From Albirhodobacter sp042466415 (GTDB lineage: Bacteria > Pseudomonadota > Alphaproteobacteria > Rhodobacterales > Rhodobacteraceae), in assembly GCF_042466415.1 (NCBI RefSeq), contig NZ_JAXHCH010000002.1:1-64000 (forward strand): a stretch of DNA of 64,000 nt, read 5' to 3'. The notes below the pieces were generated by a model. It was given only the letters and a program-made list of their open reading frames with translations, made no database searches and was not told the origin of the DNA. Position 1 is the first letter of the stretch. Every line of letters starts with the position of its first letter. A program made the position numbers and the translations under genes. Below, piece by piece: positions 52,414 to 60,183 of this stretch.

Positions 52414-52467
52414 ACTCGTCTCCTGATGGGGGGCGCGCGCGGCGGCGCGATCATGGATATCGGTTGT

Positions 52468-53412
52468 TTATGCGTCTGGTGTAGGATTTGCGGCGGGGGC
52501 GAGGCCTTCGCGGGCCAGTCGGTCACGCAGCACGTCGATTTCGATCTCAAGCTCTCCGCGGCCATCCGCGATCAGGGCTTTGGTTCGCGCCGAGAAATTC
52601 CTCTCGAGATCATCGAGGAGGGTTTCGTACTCTTGTCGTGCCGATGGGTCGGCGGTCTGTGCCCAAAGATCGGCAAACTTGATGGTCGCATCGCGCGCAC
52701 CCTCAAGGTACACGCCCATGTAGCGTCGCGCTTGCGCCAGATCGGCTGGATCTTCCTCCACCACGCGGAACAAGTCCCGCGCATGGGCGCAAAAGCGGTC
52801 AACCCGTGCCTCCAATTGGCGATCTCGCGTGCGCAAAATCGCGTCTTTCATCGCGGCGAGGTGTTTCTCCCCCTCCGCAACCACGCGCGCAACGCGATCT
52901 TGTTGGAAGGTATCGATCCCTTCCATCCCTTTATCGCGGAGCGGGTCGATGCCGAAGGCGACGAGCGAGAGCACCGTTCCGACAGCGCCGGACGTCAGCG
53001 CGTTGAGTAGAGTTGCCTCCGCGGCGGCGAGGGCAAGCCCTGCACCAAAGGCGAGCGAGCCTAAAATTTTGCGCGGCAAGGCCGGACGCCGTGCGACGCG
53101 GCGCGCGTCAAAAGCGGTTTGCGCCCGCAACCCTTCGCGCACCAACATCATCGCAGCCCAAATCAGGGCAAAGCCACCCAAAGAGCGCACAAGTGTCACG
53201 CCCCCGTCACCGATCCCCAGCAGCAAAAGCGGTGAGGCGAAGCCGACGATCCAGACGGGTCTGCCGTCCAAAGGATGTTTGGGGGTGGGTGTCGCGCCGC
53301 CCCGCGTCACGCGATCGGAAACGGGATAAGCTTGCCGATCGCCCGACGTGTTTCGGGAAGTCTCTTGTGGCGCAGCTTTCGGGCTGAACCTGCCGCCAAA
53401 CCGTTGCGCCAT
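52468..53412 (-). CDS. XpaC-family membrane protein (5-bromo-4-chloroindolyl phosphate hydrolysis protein)
   Basis: The 314-residue protein has about four hydrophobic segments in the first half (VWIVGFASPLLLLGIG, GGFALIWAAMMLV, ILGSLAFGAGLALAAAEATL, VGTVLSLVAFGI). A helical cytoplasmic C-terminal domain follows with DRFCAHARDLFRVVEEDPADLAQARRYMG, the XpaC signature. XpaC and TelA pair up in many genomes; the enzyme name is historical. A strong AGGAGGGG lies within the end of the 27-codon ORF before it. Confidence 0.82.
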   Translation of the reverse strand: MAQRFGGRFSPKAAPQETSRNTSGDRQAYPVSDRVTRGGATPTPKHPLDGRPVWIVGFASPLLLLGIGDGGVTLVRSLGGFALIWAAMMLVREGLRAQTAFDARRVARRPALPRKILGSLAFGAGLALAAAEATLLNALTSGAVGTVLSLVAFGIDPLRDKGMEGIDTFQQDRVARVVAEGEKHLAAMKDAILRTRDRQLEARVDRFCAHARDLFRVVEEDPADLAQARRYMGVYLEGARDATIKFADLWAQTADPSARQEYETLLDDLERNFSARTKALIADGRGELEIEIDVLRDRLAREGLAPAANPTPDA

Positions 53413-53415
53413 GGG

Positions 53416-53499
53416 CTAAACCCCTCCTGTCAGCGCGACCGAAAGGGTCAGCGCGAGAGCGAGATAAAAAGCGATCCGCCGCACAGCCGTCTTCGACAT
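53416..53499 (-). CDS. 27-residue hydrophobic peptide before xpaC
   Basis: An ATG at 53497-53499 with GGGG five bases upstream opens 27 codons, ending TAG just before the xpaC ATG (three bases apart). The sequence is SKTAVRR followed by a single hydrophobic helix, IAFYLALALTLSVALTGGV: positive inside, then membrane. Its last codons contain the xpaC Shine-Dalgarno, so it could couple translation. It is too short for homology. It reads like a real leaderless-type membrane microprotein or a translated leader. Confidence 0.5.
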   Translation of the reverse strand: MSKTAVRRIAFYLALALTLSVALTGGV

Positions 53500-53646
53500 G
53501 GGCACCCCTTTTCCAGTTGCCCGACATGGGCGTTATCATTGTTATAGTGCCTCTGGCGCTTCGCTGCCAGTGCCTAGCGGGGGAAAGACGCAGGAGTTTT
53601 CCCAAAGCTATGAGGGAGTTGGGCTCTCGCCTTCGCGAATGCAAAT

Positions 53647-53673
53647 GGCGCGCCCCGATAAACAAGGCGCGCC
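53647..53673 (-). terminator. Hairpin after rluB
   Basis: A perfect 8-base-pair GGCGCGCC stem with an 11-base loop lies 27 bases past the rluB stop on the minus strand. It is followed by ATTTGC, so only a weak U stretch. Confidence 0.5.
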
Positions 53674-53699
53674 GTTCCAGATTTGAGATCGTTTAAAGT

Positions 53700-55334
53700 T
53701 TAACCGCGAGAGCCGCCGCCCGAGTTCCCACCCGAGTTTCCGCCACCGCGCGGTTTGTATCCGCCGCCCGCAGGACGGTCGCCGTGGGATTTAAACCCGC
53801 CAGCGCGCCCTCCGCCCGCTGGCCCGCCGTGCGAGCGAGCGCCGTGCGATTTGAAGCCAGGTTTGTCTCCCGCCGGCTTGCCACCGTAACCGCCGCGCGG
53901 TTTGTCGCCGTAGGAAGGTTTATCCCCAAAATCACGACGCGGTTTGTCGCCATAGGCCGGCTTGTCTCCGAAATCACGACGCGGCTTGTCGCCGTAGGAC
54001 GGCTTATCGCCGAAATCGCGACGCGGCTTGTCACCGTAGGACGGCTTATCGCCGAAATCGCGACGCGGCTTGTCACCGTAGGACGGCTTGTCCCCGAAAT
54101 CACGACGCGGCTTGTCACCGTAGGACGGCTTGTCCCCGAAATCACGACGCGGTTTGTCGCCATAGGCTGGGCGATCGCCCGATTGCGGACGTTCTGCACC
54201 GCGGTCGGATTTGCTCCAACGCGATTTGCGTTCCGGCGCTCCGGCCTCATCGCGCGATGCGCGTGGCTTGTCGCCATACCCCGGACGGGCCGGTTTATCT
54301 CCGAAATCACGGCGTGGCTTGTCGCCGTAGGAAGGTTTATCCCCAAAATCACGACGCGGACGTTCACCGTAGGCAGATTTATCATCCGACGACCGGCGCG
54401 GGCGATCGCCAGACGGGCGCGCCCCGCGATCGGTGCCGCGATCATCGCCAATCATCTTGCCGCCGGGGCGTTCGAAGCGATTTGGCGCATCGTGGCGCGG
54501 ATGGGTCGCATCATAGCGCGATTGACGCAGGGCTTGGGATGCTTCGCGGCGCTCGTGACGGGACTCGCGCCCGTCTTCCAATCCGTACAGCAGCCGGTCG
54601 CCCAACTGATCGCGCAGCATCTTTTTCTTGATCTCGACGACGTCGCCGGGGTTCATCTCGTTGAGGCGGAACGGGCCGTAGCTGACGCGGATCAGGCGGT
54701 TCACCATCAGGCCGATTTCGTTCATCGCGCGCCGGATCTCGCGGTTTTTACCTTCGCGGATCCCAACGGTCAGCCATGCGTTTGCGCCCTGCTGGCGATC
54801 CAGTTCGATCTCCATGGGTTGGAAATCTTCGCCGTCGATTGTGATGCCCGCGCGGAGCGGATCAAACGCGCTTGAATCGGGGCGACCATTCACGCGGACA
54901 CGGTATTTGCGCAGCCAGCCTGTTTCAGGCAGCTCCAAGCGGCGCTTCAACCCGCCGTCATTGGTCAGCAACAGCAGGCCTTCGGAGTTCAAATCGAGGC
55001 GCCCGACGTTCAAAACGCGCGGCATGCCCTGCGGCATCTCGTCGAAAACGGTCCGGCGGCCTTGTTCGTCTTTTTCGGAGGTGATCAGGCCAAGTGGCTT
55101 GTAATATAGCCACAGACGCGTTTCTTGCGGCGCGTCAATTGCGCGGCCATCAATCGTCACGCGGTCGGTTGGCAAAACGTTAATCGCTGGGGTGACGGTC
55201 TTTTTGCCGTTCACGGATACGCGACCTTCCAAAATCATCTTTTCCGCGTCACGGCGCGAGGCTACGCCGGAGCGTGCGATGACTTTTGCGATACGTTCAG
55301 GGGAGGTCGGGACATGCGGGATGTCATCAGTCAT
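53700..55334 (-). CDS. RluB-type 23S rRNA pseudouridine synthase with repetitive tail
   Basis: The 544-residue protein starts with an S4 domain (RIAKVIARSGVASRRDAEKMI). An RsuA/RluB-type catalytic domain follows with the Asp in VLNVGRLDLNSEGLLLLTNDG (GRLD motif), then LTVGIREGKNREIRRAM. RluB modifies U2605 of 23S rRNA in E. coli. From about residue 275 the tail is basic and disordered, built on the 14-residue unit P(S/A)YGDKPRRDFGDK. Unusually long tails of this kind are seen in alphaproteobacterial homologues; their role is unknown, perhaps RNA binding. The start ATG is at 55332-55334. Confidence 0.9.
   Translation of the reverse strand: MTDDIPHVPTSPERIAKVIARSGVASRRDAEKMILEGRVSVNGKKTVTPAINVLPTDRVTIDGRAIDAPQETRLWLYYKPLGLITSEKDEQGRRTVFDEMPQGMPRVLNVGRLDLNSEGLLLLTNDGGLKRRLELPETGWLRKYRVRVNGRPDSSAFDPLRAGITIDGEDFQPMEIELDRQQGANAWLTVGIREGKNREIRRAMNEIGLMVNRLIRVSYGPFRLNEMNPGDVVEIKKKMLRDQLGDRLLYGLEDGRESRHERREASQALRQSRYDATHPRHDAPNRFERPGGKMIGDDRGTDRGARPSGDRPRRSSDDKSAYGERPRRDFGDKPSYGDKPRRDFGDKPARPGYGDKPRASRDEAGAPERKSRWSKSDRGAERPQSGDRPAYGDKPRRDFGDKPSYGDKPRRDFGDKPSYGDKPRRDFGDKPSYGDKPRRDFGDKPSYGDKPRRDFGDKPAYGDKPRRDFGDKPSYGDKPRGGYGGKPAGDKPGFKSHGARSHGGPAGGGRAGGFKSHGDRPAGGGYKPRGGGNSGGNSGGGSRG
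53900..54168 (-). repeat. 42-base tandem repeat array in rluB tail
   Basis: Six near-identical 42-base units plus one decayed unit encode P(S/A)YGDKPRRDFGDK. Two more copies lie at about 54300-54375, separated by 120 bases of unique tail. Copies differ mostly at silent positions, such as TCCCCGAAATC versus TCGCCGAAATC, so the peptide is kept while the DNA drifts. Because 42 is divisible by 3, a second frame through the array is also open. Confidence 0.9.
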
Positions 55335-55459
55335 AGGTCTGTTCCTTCATCGGGAATGGGGCGCGCGAGCCAACTCGGGCGCAAAGCAGGGCTGATAGAC
55401 TATTGTGGGGCATGTGGGAAGGGGCTTGCGATACCAGCCTGAAGGGGGGATGAACACGC

Positions 55460-55930
55460 ATGACACAGTTTCAAAGCTATATGGATATCGCCTTGGCGGA
55501 GGCGCGCGCGGCGGGGGATCGCGGCGAGGTGCCTGTCGGGGCGGTCGTTGTGGCCCCCGACGGCACGATTGCGGGCCGCGGCGGCAACCGGACGCGCGAG
55601 TGGAACGACCCGACCGCCCATGCCGAGATCGTGGCAATCCGGCAGGCCTGCGCGCAGGCCAACGCAGGGCAAGGGGCAGAACGTCTCGTCGGTTATGACC
55701 TGTATGTCACGTTGGAGCCCTGCCCGATGTGTGCGGCGGCGATTTCCAATGCGCGGATCGCACGGCTCTATTACGGCGCGGCGGACCCCAAATCGGGCGG
55801 CATCGCGCAGGGCGCGCGGATCTATAGCCATGCGCAATGTCATCACCGCCCCGAGGTCTATGACGGCATCGCGGCGCGGGACGCGGAAGACATGTTGCGA
55901 CGGTTTTTCGCGGAGCGACGCGGTGGCTGA
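55460..55930 (+). CDS. tadA: tRNA adenosine(34) deaminase TadA
   Basis: TadA (156 residues) deaminates A34 to inosine in tRNA-Arg(ACG). The cytidine-deaminase fold has the zinc site HAE (His54, catalytic Glu56 in PTAHAEIVAIRQ) and PCPMC (Cys88, Cys91 in TLEPCPMCAAAI). AGGGGGG lies ten bases before the ATG. It is transcribed away from rluB, so their promoters share 55335-55459. Confidence 0.95.
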   Translation: MTQFQSYMDIALAEARAAGDRGEVPVGAVVVAPDGTIAGRGGNRTREWNDPTAHAEIVAIRQACAQANAGQGAERLVGYDLYVTLEPCPMCAAAISNARIARLYYGAADPKSGGIAQGARIYSHAQCHHRPEVYDGIAARDAEDMLRRFFAERRGG

Positions 55931-56103
55931 GTGCGGCGGGGCAGGGGCGCTGCCCCTCTTTGCCTCACGGCAAATTCACCCCGGGATATTTATGGCAACC
56001 GGATGCGGGATCATGCGATCGCGGTTGGTCGCGTGTGGCGGCGCTTGAAGTGCTGTCCTTTGCGCGGTAAACCGCAGCCAATTACCGGATACGGAGAGGC
56101 GCC

Positions 56104-56391
56104 ATGTCGATTGACATCGAGACCGCCCGCAAAGTTGCGCATCTCGCGCGGATTGCGGTGCCTGAAGAAAACCTGCCCGAGCTTGCTGGCAAACTGTCGG
56201 GGATTCTCGACTTTATGGAGCAGTTGAACGAGGTGGATGTGGAGGGGGTCGAGCCGATGACCTCTGTGACGCCGATGCGGTTGAAAAAGCGCCAGGACGT
56301 CGTGTCCGACGGTGGTTACCAAGATAAAATCCTCAAAAACGCGCCCGATGCTCGCGAGGGCTTCTTTGCTGTTCCGAAGGTGGTCGAATGA
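56104..56391 (+). CDS. gatC: Aspartyl/glutamyl-tRNA amidotransferase subunit C
   Basis: GatC (95 residues) is the small subunit that holds GatA and GatB together. It has ETARKVAHLARIAVPEENLPEL, the LSGILDFMEQLNEVDVEGVEP core and the C-terminal FFAVPKVVE. GGAGAGG lies just before the ATG. It overlaps gatA by four bases (ATGA). Confidence 0.96.
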   Translation: MSIDIETARKVAHLARIAVPEENLPELAGKLSGILDFMEQLNEVDVEGVEPMTSVTPMRLKKRQDVVSDGGYQDKILKNAPDAREGFFAVPKVVE

Positions 56392-57866
56392 GCCTGAATT
56401 CACTCACGATTTCGGGCGCGCGCGATGCGTTGCGCAAAGGCGAAGTTACCGCGGTTGAGATCACCGAGGCGTGCCTGTCGGCCGTGGAGGGCGCGGGGGC
56501 GTTGAACGTCTTTGTGCATAACACGCCCGAGATGGCGCGCGATCAGGCCAAGGCGGCGGATGCGCGGATTGCCGCGGGCGATGCGCCTGCGATGTGCGGC
56601 ATTCCTGTCGGCGTGAAGGATCTCTTCGCGGTGAAGGGTGTTGAGACGCAGGCCGGGTCGAACATCCTTGCGGGGTTCAAACCGGAATACGAATCTACCG
56701 TGACACAAAATCTTTGGGACGCGGGTGCGGTGATGCTCGGCAAAGTCTCGATGGATGAATTTGCGATGGGGTCGTCGAATGAGAGCGCCTGCTACGGCGC
56801 CGCGATCAACCCTTGGAAAATCGATGACCGTGCCCTGACGCCGGGCGGCTCCTCGGGCGGCTCGGCGGCGGCGGTTGCGGCCGATCTTTGCTTGGGCGCC
56901 TTGGGCACCGATACCGGCGGATCTATCCGTCAGCCCGCTGCGTTGACGGGGATTGTGGGTATCAAGCCAACCTATGGCCGTGTCTCACGTTGGGGTGTTG
57001 TCGCCTATGCGTCGTCATTGGATCAGGCCGGACCGATGACGAAATCGGTCCGCGATGCGGCGATCATGCTGGGCGCGATGGCGTCGGCGGATGCGAAGGA
57101 CTCGACAAGCGCGGATCTTCCTGTGCCGGATTTCGAGGCCGCTTTGACGGGCGATATCCGCGGCAAGAAAATCGGTATCCCACGCGAATATCGCGTCGAG
57201 GGCATGTCGGCGGAGGTCGAAAAGCTCTGGGATGAGGGCACTTTGATGCTGAAGGATGCGGGGGCGGAGATCGTTGATATTTCCCTTCCGCACACAAAAT
57301 ACGCCCTGCCGGCCTATTACGTGATTGCCCCTGCTGAAGCCTCTTCAAACCTCGCGCGTTATGACGGCGTGCGCTATGGCCACCGTGCGAAGCTGCGGGC
57401 GGGCGAGGGCATCGACGATATGTATTCGCGCACCCGCGCCGAAGGGTTCGGCCCTGAGGTGCAGCGCCGGATTATGGTCGGCGCCTATGTTTTGTCCGCC
57501 GGTTTCTATGATGCGTATTACAACCGTGCCCGTAAGGTGCGCGCCCTGATCAAACGCGATTTCGAACTCGTTTTCGCGTCAGGGGTTGATGCGATCCTCG
57601 CCCCTGCAACACCGTCCTCGGCTTGGGGTATCGGTGAGAAAGGGGCCGCGGATCCGGTGGAGATGTATCTCGAGGATATCTTCACGGTCACGCTCAATCT
57701 CGCGGGGCTCCCAGGGGTCGCGGTCCCGGTCGGGTTGGATAGCAAGGGCCTGCCGATGGGTCTGCAATTGATCGGCAAGCCGTGGGAAGAGGGCGATTTG
57801 CTCAATCACGCGCTTGTTTTGGAACGTGCGGCAGGTTTCTCGGCAAAACCTGCGAAATGGTGGTAA
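56388..57866 (+). CDS. gatA: Glutamyl-tRNA(Gln) amidotransferase subunit A
   Basis: GatA (492 residues) hydrolyses glutamine to supply ammonia for conversion of Glu-tRNA-Gln to Gln-tRNA-Gln. The amidase-signature triad is complete: Lys in PVGVKDLFAVKG, cis-Ser in LTPGGSSGGSAAAVA, and nucleophile Ser in GTDTGGSIRQPAALTG. gatB is not adjacent and must lie elsewhere. A T-tract hairpin follows. Confidence 0.98.
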   Translation: MSLNSLTISGARDALRKGEVTAVEITEACLSAVEGAGALNVFVHNTPEMARDQAKAADARIAAGDAPAMCGIPVGVKDLFAVKGVETQAGSNILAGFKPEYESTVTQNLWDAGAVMLGKVSMDEFAMGSSNESACYGAAINPWKIDDRALTPGGSSGGSAAAVAADLCLGALGTDTGGSIRQPAALTGIVGIKPTYGRVSRWGVVAYASSLDQAGPMTKSVRDAAIMLGAMASADAKDSTSADLPVPDFEAALTGDIRGKKIGIPREYRVEGMSAEVEKLWDEGTLMLKDAGAEIVDISLPHTKYALPAYYVIAPAEASSNLARYDGVRYGHRAKLRAGEGIDDMYSRTRAEGFGPEVQRRIMVGAYVLSAGFYDAYYNRARKVRALIKRDFELVFASGVDAILAPATPSSAWGIGEKGAADPVEMYLEDIFTVTLNLAGLPGVAVPVGLDSKGLPMGLQLIGKPWEEGDLLNHALVLERAAGFSAKPAKWW

Positions 57867-57874
57867 AAGATAGG

Positions 57875-57900
57875 GGCCCTCGCGGATGCGGGGGCCTTTT
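57875..57900 (+). terminator. Rho-independent terminator of gatCA
   Basis: The stem GGCCCTCGC/GCGGGGGCC (nine pairs, one G-T) with loop GGAT is followed by TTTT, 8 bases after the gatA stop. Confidence 0.85.
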
Positions 57901-57945
57901 AGGAACGGGCCCAACGGCGAGGCCTGAATACGACGAGGTGATGCG

Positions 57946-58806
57946 ATGCGGTTGTTCTTTCTACCTTTGATAACGGTTTCGGGCGTCATTCTGGCCGCTT
58001 GCTCACCGGCGGTTCCCGAGAGCGGGCCTACGGGTGGCGTTGGATTTGGCAATTACCAATCCTACCTCAAACAGCGTGAGGCCGCGTTGCAAAACGGCAC
58101 GGCGATCCCGTCCGCGGGCACAAGCCAGGCGACCGTCGCCAACGCGGGCGCCGCCATCGGCGCGGAGCCGATCGCGGCGACATCCCTTGGGGGAACAAGC
58201 CCCTCTGCGCCGCTACCTGCCTCGATCCTCGCAGCCGTGCCAGGGGCGTCGGGAAGCACGACCTCCACGCCTTACGGACAGACAACTTCTTACGGCGAAA
58301 CGACAAGCTACGGCCAAACCTTGAGCGCACCTCTCGGCGCGCAAACCACATCGAGCCTGCCCGCTGCCGCGCCTGTCACCTCGCAAATCGCCGCCGCACC
58401 TGTGCCGGCCAACACGCCCGGAATCTCGGATGAGAACAGCTTTGACGCTGTCGCAGGGCGTGAAAGTATCGCCTCTGATAAGGCCCGCCTTGCGGAGATG
58501 CGCGCAAATTACCAGCAGATCACGCCCACAAACCTGCCTGAACGGACTGGTGATACGGGGCCAAATCTGGCGAGCTACGCTTTGAGCGCGAGCAACACGC
58601 TGGGCCAGTCGGTGTATTCGCGCGGCGGTATGCATTTGACTTCGAACGAGCGCGCTTGCCGGAAATATGCCTCCGCCGATAAGGCGCAAATTGCCTTCCT
58701 GGAGGCGGGCGGGCCGCAAAAAGATGGTAAAAACCTCGATCCCGATGGCGATGGCTTTGCCTGTTCTTGGGACCCGCGCCCCTTCCAAGCGGCGCGCGCG
58801 CAATAA
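57946..58806 (+). CDS. Lipoprotein with C-terminal excalibur domain
   Basis: The 286-residue product has a lipoprotein signal (LPLITVSGVILAAC, Cys19). A long low-complexity middle is rich in Ala, Ser, Thr and Gly, with tandem YGxTTS units (STPYGQTTSYGETTSYGQT). The excalibur calcium-binding motif follows at the end: NERACRKYASADKAQ ... LDPDGDGFACSWDPRPF. Excalibur domains bind Ca2+ and occur in cell-surface proteins. The preceding GAGG fits the ATG at 57946. It lies 9 bases before the amidase gene, so the two are probably cotranscribed. Confidence 0.82.
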   Translation: MRLFFLPLITVSGVILAACSPAVPESGPTGGVGFGNYQSYLKQREAALQNGTAIPSAGTSQATVANAGAAIGAEPIAATSLGGTSPSAPLPASILAAVPGASGSTTSTPYGQTTSYGETTSYGQTLSAPLGAQTTSSLPAAAPVTSQIAAAPVPANTPGISDENSFDAVAGRESIASDKARLAEMRANYQQITPTNLPERTGDTGPNLASYALSASNTLGQSVYSRGGMHLTSNERACRKYASADKAQIAFLEAGGPQKDGKNLDPDGDGFACSWDPRPFQAARAQ

Positions 58807-58815
58807 GGCGGGGGG

Positions 58816-59493
58816 ATGCGGTCTCCGAATTTCGGCCCCCGTCGTGACGGGCTCAAGCCCGAGTTGGTGGTCATTCATTACACCGCGATGACCAGTTGCG
58901 AAGCCGCGCATGAGCGGCTTTGCGATGCGTCTGCCGAGGTCTCGGCCCATTGGTTGATCGGGGGGGATGGGGGCGTGTTTAGTCTCGTGGATGAGGCGGA
59001 GCGCGCGTGGCATGCAGGCGCGGGATCGTGGCAGGGGCGCTGTGATGTGAACTCGCGGTCGATCGGGATCGAGCTTGCCAATCGCGGCAACCATCCTTTC
59101 GCCGAGCCACAAATTGCCGCGCTTGAGGATCTGTTACGCGGGATTATGTCGCGCTGGGCGATCGCACCCGAGGGGATTATCGGTCATTCGGATATGGCAC
59201 CGGGCCGCAAGATCGACCCTGGCCCGCGGTTTGACTGGCGACGCTTGGCGCGGCAGGGGCTGTCGATCTGGCCCGATGAGCGCGCCGCGGATATCGCGCC
59301 CGATCCGCGCGTGTTCATGGCGCTGGCGCAGAGCTTCGGCTATCCCGATGCCGCATTCGAGACAGTGCTTGCGGCGTTTCGGCTGCGGTTTCGCCCCTTG
59401 GCGACTGGCGAGCTGGCGGCCCAAGATATGGCGATCATTGCGGATCTTGCCGCGCGCTTTGGTGTTGATGGGGATCAGTGGCGGGCGTCGTAA
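58816..59493 (+). CDS. N-acetylmuramoyl-L-alanine amidase (AmpD/amidase_2 family)
   Basis: The 225-residue zinc amidase has the ligands His in LVVIHYTAM, His in GIIGHSDMAPGRKIDPG and the Asp of the same segment. WLIGGDGGVFSLVDEAERAWHAG marks the amidase_2 fold. The C-terminal part (about 155-225) resembles a peptidoglycan-binding-like helical module. No signal peptide is visible, so an AmpD-type role in cytoplasmic muropeptide recycling is likely. GGGGGG is directly upstream. Confidence 0.88.
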   Translation: MRSPNFGPRRDGLKPELVVIHYTAMTSCEAAHERLCDASAEVSAHWLIGGDGGVFSLVDEAERAWHAGAGSWQGRCDVNSRSIGIELANRGNHPFAEPQIAALEDLLRGIMSRWAIAPEGIIGHSDMAPGRKIDPGPRFDWRRLARQGLSIWPDERAADIAPDPRVFMALAQSFGYPDAAFETVLAAFRLRFRPLATGELAAQDMAIIADLAARFGVDGDQWRAS

Positions 59494-59581
59494 GGCCGGA
59501 TCTGACCCGTTAGATGATTTGAGCCCATTGACCGAGGCGGCGGCTGCGCGTAACAGGACGCTTGCGCGGATGGCTGGATGA
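59468..59581 (+). CDS. Possible 37-residue small protein
   Basis: The frame starts inside the end of the amidase gene and stops at the edge of rnpB. It reads MGISGGRRKAGSDPLDDL, then PLTEAAAARNRTLARMAG: a polar, helix-prone composition. No ribosome-binding site is clear, and the overlap with the amidase (26 bases) leaves little independent evidence. It is listed because the composition looks protein-like. Confidence 0.25.
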   Translation: MGISGGRRKAGSDPLDDLSPLTEAAAARNRTLARMAG

Positions 59582-59582
59582 C

Positions 59583-60003
59583 CGCGGGTCCTCATAGGTC
59601 TGCGTAAGTAGATACCTGAGGGCGCGAGGAAAGTCCGGACTCCATGAAGGAACGGTGCCGGGTAACGCCCGGCGGGGGTAACCCTAGGGAAAGCGCCACA
59701 GAGAACAGACCGCCCTGCTTCCCAAGCGAAAGATGCCTCGGCATTGGTGCGCGGGATCTGGCAGGGTAAGGGTGAAACGGTGGAGTAAGAGCCCACCGCG
59801 GGACTGGCAACAGGACCGGCATGGCAAGCCCCACCGGGAGCAACGCCGAATAGGGATCACGCGCGGGACGCAAGTCACCGTAGGGGGCCTTCGCCCCGAG
59901 GGATCCGGGTTGGCAGCTAGATCCTGCGAGCAATCGTAGGGCAAGAGGAATGGTCATCCAGAGGGGTTCGCCCCTTGGACAAAATCCGGCTTACAGGCCG
60001 TCC
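59583..60003 (+). ncRNA. rnpB: RNase P RNA (class A)
   Basis: The universal core is present. GAGGAAAGTCCGGACTCCA (P4 5' side, at about 59627-59645) lies near the start. ACAGAGAACAGACCGCC and GGGTAAGGGTGAAACGG come mid-way, and GACAAAATCCGGCTTACAG (P4 3' side, 59979-59997) near the 3' end. P1 can form between GCGGGT at about 59584 and GTCCGC at about 60000-60005. The size, about 420 bases, fits alphaproteobacteria. It processes pre-tRNA 5' ends with the RnpA protein. Exact ends are estimated. Confidence 0.95.
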
Positions 60004-60183
60004 GCGCAAAAAATTCCGCTCATTCCACAACCACCCCATCTCGGCGCTCGTCGGGCCGCGTCGTATTTGGGGGGATTCCGCCAGAGGTCAAAGCGCCTGC
60101 CGTTTCACCTGTTGGCTCAGCGTCATATTCGTGCAGTATGAGGGGGGAAACCGCGAAAAGCGGGTTGAGGAGAGGATGCCGAA

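Noticed and set aside
53900..54168. Possible CRISPR array
   Set aside because: Repeats are directly adjacent 42-base units without spacers and lie in frame within rluB.
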